A stretch of DNA of 64,000 nucleotides from Nocardia jinanensis (GTDB taxonomy: Bacteria; Actinomycetota; Actinomycetes; Mycobacteriales; Mycobacteriaceae), in contig NZ_BMMH01000003.1 in NCBI RefSeq assembly GCF_014645735.1, positions 310,001-374,000 of the forward strand, given 5' to 3'. The position numbers and the translations under genes are program-made. A model generated the notes under the pieces. The model did no database searches, was not told the origin of the DNA, and saw nothing but the letters and a program-made list of their open reading frames with translations. This document shows positions 42,674-54,167 of the stretch, piece after piece. The stretch's first letter is position 1. The number at the start of each line of letters is the position of its first letter.

Positions 42674-43668
42674 TTGAACTGCTCCGAGATCAGGTCGAGG
42701 GTGTTCATGACGCCGCGGTAGTCCGGCCGGTAGCTGGTGGCCGGCAGTTCGTAAACCTTCTTGTCCTTGAAGGCGGGCAGCTGGGCGTACAGCGGATCCT
42801 TCGCGAGATCGGCCGCGCCCTTGGCGCCGCTGAGCGGAACGACGAACACCACCGGCGCGTCCACGACCTTGGTCAGCAATTCGGGACTGAAACCGAACCA
42901 GTCGGCGGACGGGTTCAGTTCCGGGTTACCGGCCTTGGCCAGCACTTGGTCGTCGGCCTTGAAGCCCAGCTCGGTGAGCAGGGTCGGCAGCGCGGCATTC
43001 GGCAGGATCATCTTCGGCTGCCCGTCGGCGGCGGACTGGAAGTAGCCGACCTGCTGCGCCGGGACCTTGATCGCGGAGGACACTTCCTCGACCTTGACGT
43101 CGTAGGCCGAGATCAGGTCACCGACCTTGTCGGCACGGTTGACGACATCGGCGATCTGCTTCAGCTGATCCTGCCAACCGGTCACGTTGCCGGGCAGCAA
43201 CACCGTCGGCGCGATCGCGCTGAGCTGGTCGTAGGCGTCCACCGACTGTTTGGCCGGGAAACCCTGTCCACCACCGATGATCAGATCCGGCTGGACCGAG
43301 GCGACGAACTCCACGTTCACCGCCTGGCCCACCGGCACCATCTGGGTGCCCTGCTCCTTCGCGGCGTCGGCCCAGGTCTGCGGGAAATCGGCATTACGGC
43401 CGCTGACCCCGAGCACCCGCGGGTCCGCCGCGGCCACCGGAACATCCAGGTCGTAGAGATAACCGGCCAGTGCGCCGTTGAGCACCACGATCCGCTGCGG
43501 ATCCGCGGGCACCTCGATAGTGCCCTTCTCGGTCTGGACGGGGCGGGTCCCGGATTCGGCTGCGGGCTCGGCGTCGGAGCTACAGCCCGCGACCGCGACC
43601 ACCGCGACGAACAGACCGACCACGAGACGTAGCCGGGCCGCGAAGCGGCTGTGGGATAACAGCGACAT
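42670..43668 (-). CDS. Ferric-siderophore ABC transporter substrate-binding lipoprotein
   Basis: 332 residues. A signal sequence with lipobox (VAVVAVAGC) is followed by a FecB/FepB-type periplasmic-binding fold: GTIEVPADPQRIVVLNGALAGYLYDLDVPVAAAD, PDLIIGGGQGFP, DQLSAIAPTVLLP and a C-terminal MNTLDLISEQF helix. It should deliver the ferric siderophore to the two permeases and ATPase at 51069-54047. It is placed after the NRPS (126-bp gap) and before the exporter. Confidence 0.92.
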   Translation of the reverse strand: MSLLSHSRFAARLRLVVGLFVAVVAVAGCSSDAEPAAESGTRPVQTEKGTIEVPADPQRIVVLNGALAGYLYDLDVPVAAADPRVLGVSGRNADFPQTWADAAKEQGTQMVPVGQAVNVEFVASVQPDLIIGGGQGFPAKQSVDAYDQLSAIAPTVLLPGNVTGWQDQLKQIADVVNRADKVGDLISAYDVKVEEVSSAIKVPAQQVGYFQSAADGQPKMILPNAALPTLLTELGFKADDQVLAKAGNPELNPSADWFGFSPELLTKVVDAPVVFVVPLSGAKGAADLAKDPLYAQLPAFKDKKVYELPATSYRPDYRGVMNTLDLISEQFK

Positions 43669-43794
43669 AGGTGTTCTACTTTCTTTCTCGAACCGCCGGG
43701 GTACCGGATGGTGCCGCGGCGAAGTCTCGGCGTCGGAGACGCACGGTATGCCTGCATCGGAGACGCACAGCGTGGTCGGTACCGGGACGCACGG

Positions 43795-46700
43795 TCAGGT
43801 CCGTAGGGCCGGTTCGGTGTCGAGCAGCGCCGCGACCTCCGACCAGCCGTCCTCGGAGACGATCCCGAAATGGGTGTAGGGCAACCGGCGCGAGGTGATC
43901 CGGGCGCCGGCGCCGCGCCAGCCCGACAGCTGAGCGGCGACCCGCGCGGCATCGTCGGATCCACCGGGATCGGCCGCGTACAGCGCCATCGGCCCGGAGT
44001 AGCTCGGAGTCTCGGATACGGTGACCATGCGCAGCAGTTCACCGGCCGCGCCCCGGATCAGGGCCGCGAGATCGGGTGCGTCCTCGGGGAGTTCCGGGAG
44101 GAGCTCGGCCAGCCGGCTCGGATCCGCCAGCGCCCCGGCGGCCTGGTCGGCCAGATTCGCCAGTGGATGGGAATCGACCAGTCCGACGAAGGCGACCTTC
44201 TCCCCGCTCGCGGTGAGGGCCGCGGCGATCGCGTGCACGATATTGCCGCCGAGGGAGTAGCCGAGCAGATGGTAGGGGCCCGCGGGCTGGATCTCCCGGA
44301 TGGTCACCAGATAGCGTGCGGCGAGTTCGTCGATGGTGGTGGCACCGGACTCCTCGCCGCGCAGTGCCGGCAACTGCAATCCGACCAGCGGCCGGTCGGC
44401 GCGCAGCCGGCGGGCCAGCGGGGTGAACTGCCACGCGGTTCCGCCCACCGGGTGCACGCAGAACAGCGGTTCGGCGGATCCCCGGGTCCGCAGTTCGAGT
44501 ACATGGTCGAGGCGCCGGCCCAGCATGGCGATCTCTTCGGAGGGGGCGTCGATCCCCGCGTCGGACGGCGATCCAGCAGCCCGCGGCGCCGCGTCGATCG
44601 GGGTGCCCTCGATCCGCGCCGCGAGTGCGCGCGCCGTGGGTGCCTCGAAAATATCGTCCACGACGACCTCGTGACCCGCCCGGCGCAGCCGGCCGACCAG
44701 CCGGACCGCGGTGAGCGAATGGCCGCCCGCGCCGAAGAAATCGTCGTCCGGCCCGATCGCGGCGACTCCGAGCACCGCGGCCATGGCCGCCAGCACCGCC
44801 CCGGTGACCGCGGGCAGCGTGGGATCCACGATCGCGGCGACGGCGACGATGGGCACTTCCACGGGATAGTCCGGAACCGGGAGCGCCTTGCGATCCAGTT
44901 TGTCGCTGATCGTCATGGGGATCTCGTCGAGTTCCACGAAGGCCGCCGGAATCATGTACTCCGGCAGCGCTTCACGCACCGTGGACCGGACCGAGTCGGT
45001 GTCCAGGACAGCACCGGTGCGCGTCCGCAGATACGCCACCAGGCGCTGATCACCCGGATTGTCCTCGCGCAGGATCACCGCCACCTGGGCGACCTCGGGA
45101 CGGCGCATGATCGCCGATTCGATATCGCCGAGTTCGATCCGCTGCCCGCGCAATTTCACCTGGCTGTCGGTGCGGCCCACGTACTCGAGCTCACCGTCGG
45201 CACCCCAGCGCACCAGATCCCCGGTGCGGTACATCCGTTCACCGCTCCCGGCGGGGTCGGCGACGAAGGTGCGCGCGGTCTGCTCCGGCCGGTGCAGATA
45301 GCCGCGGGCGAGCTGGATCCCGGTCAGGTACAGCTCACCGACCGTACCGAAGGGCACCGGCAGCAGCTTGTCGTCGAGCACCCGGACACCGGCGCCGCCC
45401 GGCGGCCGGCCGATCGGCACCGTCACGGTATCGGCGTCGCTGCTCGGGTGGTAGGTGATGCAGACCGCGGCCTCGGTGGGACCGTACAGGTTGTTCACCC
45501 GGGCGCCGGTCGCGGTACGGAAGCGCCGCGCTGTCGACGGCGGTAGTGGTTCGCCGCCGGTGAACACACAGCGCAGCGCGCCACAACCGGACAGGTCGCT
45601 CTCCTCCGCGGTCGTGGTGAGCATGGACGAGGTCATCTGGATGGCGGTGACCCGCTCGTCGGCCATCAACCGCGCCTGATAGTAGGGATCGCGGTGACCG
45701 TTGGGTTTGGCCACCACGATCCGGGCGCCCACCAGCAGCGGCAGGAAGATCTCCAGCAGCGAGGCGTCGAAGGTCGCCGGGGTCCGGTACAGCACCGTAT
45801 CGCCCACCCCGAACCGGTGCTGCTCCTGCAGCCAGGCGAAAGTGTTCACGATGGCCTCGTGCGCCACCGTCACCCCCTTGGGCACACCGGTGGAGCCGGA
45901 GGTGAACAGCAGGTAGGCCGCATTGTCCGGCCGCAACGGCGCGCGCCGGTCGGCATCGGTGAGCGGTGTGTCCGCGAAAGCCGCGGTGTCGAGCGTATCG
46001 ATGGATACGACAGGCGCCCGGCCGGTTTCGAAGGCGTCGGCGCTCGTGGTCAGCACCAGCGGGGCGGCGGCGGTCGCGAGGATGGTGTCCACTCGTTCGG
46101 CGGGCTGCCCCGGATCCACCGGGAGGTACACACCACCGGCCCGGCAGATCGCGTGCGCGGCGATCACCGAATCGGCGCTGCGCGCCATGGCGACCACCAC
46201 CACGGTCTCGGGACCGATATCCCGCGCCACCAGCCACCGCGCCAGCCGATTGCTCCGCGCCCCGAATTCACGGTGATCGATCGTCGCGCCCTCGACGGTG
46301 ATCGCCGGGGCTGTCGGATCGAGCGGTGTGAGCGGCCCCCAGTCGGCCATGGTGCGGCCGCGGGTACCCGGGTGCCGGGTTCCCGCCAGAACGGCACCAG
46401 CGGTGGCCGTGGGGTCTGCTACGAGCGTGGTGAGCACCGCCCCGAGCCGCGCGGCCATCCGCGCGGCGGAATCAGCGTCCACCGCGCCCGGATCGTGGTG
46501 CAGCATGAGGCGGAACCGGTCGCCGGGCAGGGCCGTCACGGTCACCGGATAGTGGGTCAGGCTGTGCACGGTGACGCCGGCCACTCCGACCTCGTGCGAA
46601 TCGTTACCCTGCACGCCGGTTTTCGGGAAGTTCTCGTAGACGACGAGGGTGTCGAACAGCCGTCCGACCCCGGTCGCCCGCTCGATGGTCGCCAGACCCA

Positions 46701-49700
46701 GATAGCCCTGGTTCTGTAATTCGAGGGTGGTCCGCTGGAATTCGGCGAACTGCTCGGCCACCGGGCGCCCGGGATCCAGGGTCATCCGGACCGGGACGGT
46801 ATTGCTGAACAGCCCGACCATCCCCGCCACACCCGGCAGCTCACTGGGCCGCCCCGACACCACCGCGCCGAAGACCACATCGTCGCGGCCCAGCTGTTCG
46901 GCGAGTGTGAGGGCCCACGCGCCCTGCAGCAGGGTGTTCATGGTGAGCCCGTTGGACCGGCCGAATGATTCGAGCGCCGCCGCGGTCTCCTCGGCCAGCG
47001 GTACGTCCAGGCCCACCGCGGCCGACCGCGGTCCGGGAGCTCCGACCAGGCTCGGCGCGCACAGCCCGCCCAGATATTGACCCCAGTGGCGGATCGACGC
47101 CTCGCTGTCGCGCGCGGCGAGCCAGGCCAGATAGGTGCCGTAGTAACCGGGTTCGGGTAACCGCTCACCGTGGTAGAGGGCGAGCATCTCGCGCAGCACG
47201 ATCGGCACCGACCAGCCGTCGGCCAGCAGATGGTGGGCGGTGAGCACCAGCCGATGCGCGGTATCGGAGACCCGGATGAGCAGCGCCCGCAGCAACGGCG
47301 GGGCGGCGATATCGAAGGTTTCCGCGCCGGCCAGCTGCTCCAGTTCCAGCGCGCCTTCCGCGGCTTCCGCCGGCGACCGGTCGCGCAGATCCTCGACCCG
47401 CCAGGCCACCCGCGGTACACGCGGAATCACCTGGACCGGCTGATCGAACTGTTCGTACTGGAAGGCCGCGCCCAGGTTCGGATGCCGTTGCAGCACCGTC
47501 GCGAACGCCGCGCCCAAGCGATCCGGATCCAGCGGACCGGACAGTTCGAAACGAGCCGTCAGTGTGTACACATCGGCCGCGCCGTCGCGCAGCGCGTGGA
47601 ACAGCAGGCCCTCCTGCAGCGGCGAGAGCGGCAGGACATCGGCGATCGGCCCGTGCGCGGCGGCCAGTTCGGCGGCGCTGCGCGGTGGGAGGACGATCGA
47701 CACGGTATCGGCGTGCGGTGCCGGTTCGGCGCCGGAACCGGCCGCGAGATCGGCGGTTCCGGCGGCTGCCGCGAGATCGGCGAGACTGCGGCGGGTCAGC
47801 AGATCCTGCGGGGCGAGGATCAGCCCGCGCTCCCGCAATCGGGTGCAGACCCCGATCGCGGTGATGCTGTCACCGCCGGCGCCGAAGAAATCGTCGTCGA
47901 TATCGACGGTATCGCTACCGAGCAGTTCCGCGACCACCTCGGCCACCGCGCCTTCGGCCGAGGTGGCGGGCTCGCGTCCGCCGGTCGGTTCGGCCGGTTC
48001 GGGTAGCGCCGCGCGATCCACCTTGCCGTTGACGGTCCAGGGCAGTTCGTCCAGCACCACGATGCGCGTCGGGACCATGGCGTCGGGTAACGATTCCGCC
48101 AGCCGGTTGCGCGACCGGGCACCGAGATCGCCGGGCCCGGTGGCCCCGTCCCGCGGCTCCCGCGCCGCGACGATGTAGCCGATCAGGCTCGCCCGGCCCG
48201 CGATATCCCGGATATCGGCGGCCGCCGCGGCCACCTCCGGCAGCCCGCTCAGCGCGGCTTCCACTTCACCGATCTCGATCCGGTGCCCGCGGATCTTCAC
48301 CTGCGCGTCGGCCCGGCCGGAGTAGAAGTAGCCGCTACCGGGCACCCAGCGTGCGAGGTCGCCGGTGCGGTACATCCGCGACCCCGGCGGACCGAACGGA
48401 TCGGCGACGAAACGCTGGGCACTGACACCGGGCCGGCCCAGATAGCCTTGCGCGAGACCCGTGCCCGCCAGGTACAACTCGCCGGATCGGCCGTCGGCCA
48501 CGGCCTGTAGGCCGTTGTCCAGCAGATAGGCCCGCACCCCGGGCAGCGGGAAACCGATATGGGGATCCGCGCCACGCACCGGCGCGCCGATGGCGTCGAC
48601 GGTGGCCTCGGTCGGGCCGTAGAGGTTGATCGCGGTGATTCCGGCGCGCTGGACCTGCTGCCACAGATCGGGTGGGCAGGCTTCACCGCCGAGCACCAGC
48701 AGCCGCGGCGCGAGTTCGGCGAGACCGTGGGCGAACAGTGCGGCGGCCAAGGTCGGGGTTCCGTCCACGACCTCGACACCGTCGGCACCGAACGCGGCCA
48801 CCAGCGCCGCGGGATCCCGCCGGATCTCGCTGTCGTACAAGTGGATCCGGTGCCCGTCGAGCAGCCACAGCAGTGGGTCGAGGGCGGCGTCGAAGGCGAA
48901 CGAAGTGGTGTGGGCGATCGTCAGACGACGGCCTCCGGCCCGCTCGACGGTCTCGGCGTAGATCCCGGACCGGTGGCCGGCGACCAGCTGAGCGAGGGCC
49001 GCGTGATCGATCACCACCCCCTTCGGGGTGCCGGTGGAACCCGAGGTGTAGAGAACGTAGGCCGGGTGATCGCCGCGGATCTCCCCGGCTTCGGCGGCCG
49101 TCAGCGGGGTGCCCGGGTACCCGCGCAACGTCTCGTGCACCGATGCGCTGTCGAGTTCGGCTACCGGGCAATCGAGTGCACCGGCCAGGGCGCTGTCGGT
49201 GAGGACCAGCACCGGGCGGGCATCGTCGATCATGGTCTGTAACCGGGGTACCGGATGTTCGGGATCGAGCGGCAGATACGTACCGCCGGCCCGCCAGACC
49301 GCGAGCAGCGCGACCACCAGTCCGGCAGTCCGCGGCAGCGCGACGCCGACGAGCCTGCCCGGTGTCACGCCCCGTTCCCGCAGGTACCGGGCCAGCCGGT
49401 ACACCCGCTCACCGAGTTCACCACCGGTACAGCGCTGTGTCCCATCGGCCAGGACCGTGGCATCGGTGTACTCGGCGACCATCCGGTCCAGCGCCGCGGG
49501 GACAAGTTCGGCGGCCGCGGCGGCCGCCGAACCGGATCGGTCCGCGAGCAGACGGTCGCGTTCCGCGCGGTCGATCAGCTCCAGTGTCCCGACCGCGACC
49601 TTGTCCAGTTCGGCGAAGGCCTCGACGACCCGTACCAGACCGGCCACCCGCTGGTAGGCGGTCTCCGGATCGTTGGTCCGCGCATCGCATTCGAAACCCA

Positions 49701-50916
49701 GCAGCAGCGATTTATCGGGCAGCGGGGTCACGACCAGTCCGAGGTCCTCCGGCGGCCCACCGGCCACATTGCGCAGGACGCCTTTGGCGCCGTCGAAATC
49801 CAGCGCGAAATCGAAGACCTTGAGATTCATCCCGATTCCGTGCAACAGTTCGCCCGCACCGAAACCACTGAGATCACGCGCCAGATCCGCGCCGCTGTAG
49901 CGCTGATGCCGGCGCATCTCCTTCAAGGTCTCCGCGACCCGCACACCCAGTTCGCCGACGGTCTCGTGGGCGTGCACAGCCAACCGCAGCGGCAGCACGT
50001 TCACCGCCATCGCGGGCGTACTCAGCGCGATTCGTCCGACCCGGCCCATCATCAGCATCGACAGCACGACATCGGAATTACCGAGCAGCCGCTGCACATA
50101 GGCGGCGTAGCAGGCGATCAGCCCGTCGGCCCAGGTGATCCGGTAACGCTCGGTGACAGTGCGCAGCCGCTCCAGCGTCTCCACCGGCAGGATCGCCTCG
50201 GCACGGATGGTGCGTTCCACCGCTCCGCCGAGTGCGGAACCGCGACCCTCGAGCGAGGGTGCGGGACTGAGCTGTTCGCTCCAATAGCGCTGGTCGTCGG
50301 CGAATTGCGCACTGTCGCGATAGTTCTGTTCATCGGCGACCAGTTCGGCGATCGCGCCGAAGGTCGCCTCGGGCGGTTCACCGCCCCGGCGCAGGGCGGT
50401 GTAATGCGCGGCGACGCGACGGGACAGCAGCGCCGCGCTGTAGCCGTCGACGATCAGGTGGTGGTAGAGCTGCACACACCACACCTCGGAGTCGGTGAGC
50501 CGGATCAGCGTGTAGTTGTACAGGCGCCGGTCGACCATGCCGCGGCACCGCTGGGCCGCCTGATGGCGTTCCAGCGCCACTGCCTCGTGGGCCAGCGAAT
50601 GAGGTTCGGCCGCACCGCGCAGGTCGATCACGGGTTGCAATACCGCGGATTCGTCACAGACGAATTGCCGTGGACCCGCAGCGGTATCGCGGAAGCGCAG
50701 CCGCATATTCTCCGCCTCCGCCACGGTACGGCGGATCGCCTCGGCCAGCGCCTCGACGTCGATCGGGGTATCGCCGGAGATCTCGAGAACCTCACCGACC
50801 AGATAGCGACCGGATTCCGGATCGAATTGCTGTGCGTTCCAAATCCCCAGCTGAGGGCCGGTGAGCGGTAACCCGGGATCGCTTGCCTTCGAGGCGTCCT
50901 GCACTGCCGCCGGCAC
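43795..50916 (-). CDS. Two-module siderophore NRPS (C-A-T-C-A-T-TE), DhbF/EntF-like
   Basis: 2373 residues from GTG 50916 (AAGGGAG 5 bases upstream). Domains: C1 (HHLIVDG near 152), A1 ([11 protein letters not shown] near 624), T1 (GGDS near 1015), C2 (HHLLADG near 1227), A2 ([11 protein letters not shown] near 1672), T2 (GGHS near 2065), TE (GYSLGG near 2219). By-eye pocket residues are D-A-D-D-V-G-L-V-D for A1, three acidic positions that suggest Arg, Lys or Orn, and D-A-L-Q-F-G-L-V-C for A2, nearest a glycine-type pocket. C1 would accept DHB. No epimerase or methyltransferase domain, and no MbtH partner is in the window. Layout and length match bacillibactin DhbF; the product is inferred as DHB-basic residue-small residue, released or oligomerised by TE. 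Confidence 0.93.
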   Translation of the reverse strand: MPAAVQDASKASDPGLPLTGPQLGIWNAQQFDPESGRYLVGEVLEISGDTPIDVEALAEAIRRTVAEAENMRLRFRDTAAGPRQFVCDESAVLQPVIDLRGAAEPHSLAHEAVALERHQAAQRCRGMVDRRLYNYTLIRLTDSEVWCVQLYHHLIVDGYSAALLSRRVAAHYTALRRGGEPPEATFGAIAELVADEQNYRDSAQFADDQRYWSEQLSPAPSLEGRGSALGGAVERTIRAEAILPVETLERLRTVTERYRITWADGLIACYAAYVQRLLGNSDVVLSMLMMGRVGRIALSTPAMAVNVLPLRLAVHAHETVGELGVRVAETLKEMRRHQRYSGADLARDLSGFGAGELLHGIGMNLKVFDFALDFDGAKGVLRNVAGGPPEDLGLVVTPLPDKSLLLGFECDARTNDPETAYQRVAGLVRVVEAFAELDKVAVGTLELIDRAERDRLLADRSGSAAAAAAELVPAALDRMVAEYTDATVLADGTQRCTGGELGERVYRLARYLRERGVTPGRLVGVALPRTAGLVVALLAVWRAGGTYLPLDPEHPVPRLQTMIDDARPVLVLTDSALAGALDCPVAELDSASVHETLRGYPGTPLTAAEAGEIRGDHPAYVLYTSGSTGTPKGVVIDHAALAQLVAGHRSGIYAETVERAGGRRLTIAHTTSFAFDAALDPLLWLLDGHRIHLYDSEIRRDPAALVAAFGADGVEVVDGTPTLAAALFAHGLAELAPRLLVLGGEACPPDLWQQVQRAGITAINLYGPTEATVDAIGAPVRGADPHIGFPLPGVRAYLLDNGLQAVADGRSGELYLAGTGLAQGYLGRPGVSAQRFVADPFGPPGSRMYRTGDLARWVPGSGYFYSGRADAQVKIRGHRIEIGEVEAALSGLPEVAAAAADIRDIAGRASLIGYIVAAREPRDGATGPGDLGARSRNRLAESLPDAMVPTRIVVLDELPWTVNGKVDRAALPEPAEPTGGREPATSAEGAVAEVVAELLGSDTVDIDDDFFGAGGDSITAIGVCTRLRERGLILAPQDLLTRRSLADLAAAAGTADLAAGSGAEPAPHADTVSIVLPPRSAAELAAAHGPIADVLPLSPLQEGLLFHALRDGAADVYTLTARFELSGPLDPDRLGAAFATVLQRHPNLGAAFQYEQFDQPVQVIPRVPRVAWRVEDLRDRSPAEAAEGALELEQLAGAETFDIAAPPLLRALLIRVSDTAHRLVLTAHHLLADGWSVPIVLREMLALYHGERLPEPGYYGTYLAWLAARDSEASIRHWGQYLGGLCAPSLVGAPGPRSAAVGLDVPLAEETAAALESFGRSNGLTMNTLLQGAWALTLAEQLGRDDVVFGAVVSGRPSELPGVAGMVGLFSNTVPVRMTLDPGRPVAEQFAEFQRTTLELQNQGYLGLATIERATGVGRLFDTLVVYENFPKTGVQGNDSHEVGVAGVTVHSLTHYPVTVTALPGDRFRLMLHHDPGAVDADSAARMAARLGAVLTTLVADPTATAGAVLAGTRHPGTRGRTMADWGPLTPLDPTAPAITVEGATIDHREFGARSNRLARWLVARDIGPETVVVVAMARSADSVIAAHAICRAGGVYLPVDPGQPAERVDTILATAAAPLVLTTSADAFETGRAPVVSIDTLDTAAFADTPLTDADRRAPLRPDNAAYLLFTSGSTGVPKGVTVAHEAIVNTFAWLQEQHRFGVGDTVLYRTPATFDASLLEIFLPLLVGARIVVAKPNGHRDPYYQARLMADERVTAIQMTSSMLTTTAEESDLSGCGALRCVFTGGEPLPPSTARRFRTATGARVNNLYGPTEAAVCITYHPSSDADTVTVPIGRPPGGAGVRVLDDKLLPVPFGTVGELYLTGIQLARGYLHRPEQTARTFVADPAGSGERMYRTGDLVRWGADGELEYVGRTDSQVKLRGQRIELGDIESAIMRRPEVAQVAVILREDNPGDQRLVAYLRTRTGAVLDTDSVRSTVREALPEYMIPAAFVELDEIPMTISDKLDRKALPVPDYPVEVPIVAVAAIVDPTLPAVTGAVLAAMAAVLGVAAIGPDDDFFGAGGHSLTAVRLVGRLRRAGHEVVVDDIFEAPTARALAARIEGTPIDAAPRAAGSPSDAGIDAPSEEIAMLGRRLDHVLELRTRGSAEPLFCVHPVGGTAWQFTPLARRLRADRPLVGLQLPALRGEESGATTIDELAARYLVTIREIQPAGPYHLLGYSLGGNIVHAIAAALTASGEKVAFVGLVDSHPLANLADQAAGALADPSRLAELLPELPEDAPDLAALIRGAAGELLRMVTVSETPSYSGPMALYAADPGGSDDAARVAAQLSGWRGAGARITSRRLPYTHFGIVSEDGWSEVAALLDTEPALRT

Positions 50917-50998
50917 GGCAACTCCCTTCGCTGTGAACCACTTTCGGTGCGATGCCGATACCCGTTCCCTATCGACCGGCACGACACACAACCACAGT

Positions 50999-51017
50999 TG
51001 AGGTTAGCCTAACCTTT
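50999..51017. promoter_or_regulatory. IdeR/DtxR iron box before the NRPS
   Basis: TGAGGTTAGCCTAACCTTT matches the IdeR consensus at 16 of 19 positions and lies about 83 bp upstream of the NRPS start. A separate inverted repeat TTTACT-AA-AGTAAA (51015-51028) overlaps its end. Confidence 0.85.
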
Positions 51018-51068
51018 ACTAAAGTAAAACATCTACCATGTAATAGGCCCTGTCCCAGTTTGTCTCGT

Positions 51069-51929
51069 TCAGGCCGTGCGCACTGCCTTCTCGGCCAGCG
51101 GAACAACCAGCGGAGCCCCTGTTTCGGGGTCGTCGATCACCCGACAGCCGAGGTCGAAGACTTGCCTGACCAGTTCGGCGGTGACGATCTCGCGCGGCGG
51201 CCCGGCCGCGACCACCGCGCCGTCGCGCATGGCGATCAGGTGATCGGCGTACCGGAACGCATGATTCAGATCGTGCAGCACCGCGACCACCGTCCGGCCG
51301 GTCTCCCGATTCAGTTCACGGCACAGATCCAGCACCTGGATCTGGTGGGCGATATCGAGGAAGGTCGTCGGTTCGTCGAGCAGCACGATCGGCGTCTCCT
51401 GGGCGAGCACCATCGCGATCCATACCCGCTGCCGCTGGCCACCGGACAGCTCGTCGACCAGCCGCCCGGACAGATCGGATACACCGGTGGCCGCCATGGC
51501 CGCGGCGACGGCCTCCTCGTCCCGGCGCGACCACTGCCGGATCAGCGACTGGTGCGGATAGCGGCCCCGGGCCACCAGATCGGCGACCCGGATCCCCTCC
51601 GGCGCGGTCGAGGTCTGCGGCAGCAGCCCGATCCGCCGGGCGACTTCCTTGGCCGGGTAGCTGCCGATCTGCTTACCGTCGAGCAGTACCGCGCCGGATT
51701 CGGGTGCCAGCAGTCGCGACAGCGCCCGGAGCAGGGTGGATTTACCGCAGGCGTTGGGACCGATGATGACGGTGAAGGTGCCGTCGGGGATACCGACGGT
51801 CAGTTCGTCGCTGATGACCCTGCTGCGATAGCCCAGTCGTAGCCGGTCGGCCCGCAGCCGCGCCCCGGTCCCGGTGCCCGATGCGCTTACGGTCACGTCG
51901 GCGGCGCTGTGCTCGAGTTTTTCGTTCAC
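51069..51929 (-). CDS. Ferric-siderophore ABC transporter ATP-binding protein
   Basis: 286 residues of the FepC/FhuC class: Walker A GPNACGKST, signature LSGGQRQRVWIAMVLAQ, Walker B IVLLDEPTTFLD and the HDLNHAFRYADHLIAM segment. It powers the two permeases encoded just upstream (10-bp gap). The C-terminus is longer than the minimal domain, with a conserved IDDPETGAPLVVP tail as in actinobacterial iron-transport ATPases. Under the IdeR-boxed permease promoter. Confidence 0.94.
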   Translation of the reverse strand: MNEKLEHSAADVTVSASGTGTGARLRADRLRLGYRSRVISDELTVGIPDGTFTVIIGPNACGKSTLLRALSRLLAPESGAVLLDGKQIGSYPAKEVARRIGLLPQTSTAPEGIRVADLVARGRYPHQSLIRQWSRRDEEAVAAAMAATGVSDLSGRLVDELSGGQRQRVWIAMVLAQETPIVLLDEPTTFLDIAHQIQVLDLCRELNRETGRTVVAVLHDLNHAFRYADHLIAMRDGAVVAAGPPREIVTAELVRQVFDLGCRVIDDPETGAPLVVPLAEKAVRTA

Positions 51930-51939
51930 GATGATTCCC

Positions 51940-53019
51940 TCAGTTCCGTCGGGCCTCGGCCACCAGCAGATAGGCCAGATACGCGCCGCCGACCGACGCG
52001 GTCACCACACCGACCGGCACGCTGGTCGGCGCGAACAGCCGCCGCGATATCCAATCGCAGGCCACCAGCAGCAGTGCCCCCATCGCCGCCGCCGGCAGTA
52101 ACGCGGTCGTCGGGGTACGGGCCAGCCGCCGGCCCAGTTGCGGTGCCGCGAGAGCGACGAAGGCGATGGGGCCCGCCACCGCGGTGCCGACCGCCGTGAA
52201 CGCGACACTCAACACGGTCAGCACCAGCCGCGCCCGGCCCACCCGGATACCGAGGGCCCGGGCCGCGTCGTCACCCAGTTCGAGGACCTGTAGCCGGTAC
52301 GCGGCGGGAATCACCGCGACGGCCAGGATCGCCAGCACGATCAGGGCCGGCACGATCTCGTCCCAGGTGAGCCCGTCCAGCGTCCCCACCCCCCACGCGG
52401 CGGCCGACATCGCCTCGTCGAGATCGGCGCGCAGGATGAGCCAGGTGTTGACCGCGGCCATCATCGCCCCGACGCCGATACCGACGATGATCAGCCGGAA
52501 ACCCTTGACGCTCTGCTGGAAGGCCAGCAGGAAGATCGCGAGCGCGGTGAGCAGGCCACCGCCGACCGCCCCGGCGGCGGTGGCGTAGTAGCCGCCGCCG
52601 GACAGGATCACCAGCAGCGCACCGGTGTAGGCGCCGGAATTGAATCCGACGATATCCGGGCTGCCCAGTGGATTGCGGGTCACCGACTGCAGGATCGCGC
52701 CGCTGACCCCGAGCGCCGCCCCGAGTACCAGCGCCATGAGCACTCGGGGCAACCGCCATTCCCGCACGACCAGTTCGTCACCGCCCACCCCGTCGCCGAG
52801 CAGCGCCCGCAGCACTCGATCCGGCGGAATGGCGAAATCGCCGGTACCGAGGGCGAGCAGCGCCACCACACAGGCGGCGACGAGCAGCACGACCGTCACC
52901 ACGAGGCCGCGCACACCGAAACGGGTAGTGAAACCGCGTAACCGCAGCACCCGTACCGAACGGCCGAAATCGACGGTCGAGGCGATGCCGAAACGCGACG
53001 GCTTGCGCACCGTGGTCAC
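51940..53019 (-). CDS. Ferric-siderophore ABC permease (FecCD/FepG type)
   Basis: 359 residues from GTG 53019, which overlaps the stop of the first permease (GTGA). About ten membrane segments, with RLPRVLMALVLGAALGVSGAILQSVTRNPLGSPDIVGFNSGAYTGALLV, the RNPL(A/G)xPDIxG motif of FecCD permeases, and GPIAFVALAAPQLGRRLARTPTT near the end. It has a short cytoplasmic N-terminus. Second half of the permease heterodimer. Confidence 0.93.
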   Translation of the reverse strand: MTTVRKPSRFGIASTVDFGRSVRVLRLRGFTTRFGVRGLVVTVVLLVAACVVALLALGTGDFAIPPDRVLRALLGDGVGGDELVVREWRLPRVLMALVLGAALGVSGAILQSVTRNPLGSPDIVGFNSGAYTGALLVILSGGGYYATAAGAVGGGLLTALAIFLLAFQQSVKGFRLIIVGIGVGAMMAAVNTWLILRADLDEAMSAAAWGVGTLDGLTWDEIVPALIVLAILAVAVIPAAYRLQVLELGDDAARALGIRVGRARLVLTVLSVAFTAVGTAVAGPIAFVALAAPQLGRRLARTPTTALLPAAAMGALLLVACDWISRRLFAPTSVPVGVVTASVGGAYLAYLLVAEARRN

Positions 53020-54047
53020 GACTGCCTCATCTCCGAGCGCCGGGCGAGCCAGATCAGCACCGGCGCACCCAGGAACGCTGTCACCACGCCCGCGGACAGT
53101 TCGTCGGGCGGGATGGCGAGCCGGCCCACCACATCCGCGAAGAGCACCAGCGCGGGGGCCAGGACCAAGGAGTAGGCGACGATCCAGCGATTGTCGGGGC
53201 CGACGATCCAGCGTGCGATATGCGGTACCGCCAGCCCCACGAAGGTGATCGGGCCGACCGCCGCCGTCGCGGTGCCGCAGAGCAGGATCAGCGCGAGCGC
53301 GGTACAGGCCCGGGTCCGGTTGACGTGCACGCCCAGCGCGCGGGCCAGATCGTCGCCGAGCGCCACGGCATTGAGCGAGCGGGCGGCGACGAAGGCCAGG
53401 ATCAGGCCGACCACGATGAAGGGGGTCGCTCCGGCGAGTACGTCGTATCCGCGGCCGGTCAGCGCACCGGCGTCCCACTGCCGCATCTTGTCGAAGGCGG
53501 TCGAGTTCAGCAGGATCAACCCCTTGGTGACACCGGTGAGCACGGCGGTCACCGCGACACCGGCGAGGGTGAGCCGAATCGGATCGGTCCCGCCGCGTCC
53601 GACGGTTCCCAGCCGGTACACCATCACCGAGACTACAGCGGCGCCCGCGAAACCGAACCAGACATAGGAAGATATCCCGTCGGCTCCCAGGTAGGCGACG
53701 GCGATCGCGATGGCGAAGGCAGCGCCGGCGTTGATTCCGAGCAGTCCCGGATCGGCCAGCGGATTTCGGGTCAGGCCCTGCATCAGGCAGCCCGCGACCC
53801 CGAGTGCGCTACCCGCGAGCAATCCGAGCAGCGTACGGGGCAAGCGGTATTCGCTTATCACCAGGTCATCCGGCGATCCGTCGGGGTCCCACAGTGCACT
53901 AATGATTTCCGTGATCGGAATATGCTTCACCCCGACCACAAGGCTCAGTATGCAGGCGCTTACCAGAACGATGACTGCCAGCAACCATCCAGACCACCTG
54001 CGGACACCCACATGTGTGTGGTATTCATAGGACGAACCGGCGGTCAT
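53016..54047 (-). CDS. Ferric-siderophore ABC permease (FecCD/FepD type)
   Basis: 343 residues. It has the same FecCD plan: RLPRTLLGLLAGSALGVAGCLMQGLTRNPLADPGLLGINAGAAF, and GPITFVGLAVPHIARWIVGPDNRW. First gene of the uptake operon (permease, permease, ATPase, then NRPS and downstream genes on the same strand). An IdeR-like box lies about 100 bp upstream of its ATG. Confidence 0.93.
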   Translation of the reverse strand: MTAGSSYEYHTHVGVRRWSGWLLAVIVLVSACILSLVVGVKHIPITEIISALWDPDGSPDDLVISEYRLPRTLLGLLAGSALGVAGCLMQGLTRNPLADPGLLGINAGAAFAIAIAVAYLGADGISSYVWFGFAGAAVVSVMVYRLGTVGRGGTDPIRLTLAGVAVTAVLTGVTKGLILLNSTAFDKMRQWDAGALTGRGYDVLAGATPFIVVGLILAFVAARSLNAVALGDDLARALGVHVNRTRACTALALILLCGTATAAVGPITFVGLAVPHIARWIVGPDNRWIVAYSLVLAPALVLFADVVGRLAIPPDELSAGVVTAFLGAPVLIWLARRSEMRQS

Positions 54048-54148
54048 GAGGCGGTGTCACAACCTCTGTGCATCGAATCGTCCCCTTCCGGTCCGTATGA
54101 CGTAGGTCACTGTCATCGCTCACAAAAATTGTTAGCAACCCTTTATAG

Positions 54149-54167
54149 TGAGCGAAGGCTAACCTAA
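54149..54167. promoter_or_regulatory. IdeR/DtxR iron box before the uptake operon
   Basis: TGAGCGAAGGCTAACCTAA matches the IdeR consensus at 15 of 19 positions; its right half GGCTAACCTAA is perfect. It lies 102 bp upstream of the permease start. Confidence 0.75.

Noticed and set aside
50917..50991. Upstream ATG at 50991 as the NRPS start
   Set aside because: It would start within 8 bases of the iron box with no SD; the GTG at 50916 has AAGGGAG and fits the usual condensation-domain start.
35587..54047. MbtH-like partner protein for the NRPS
   Set aside because: No short frame with the MbtH pattern was found in or around the locus; it may be elsewhere in the genome.
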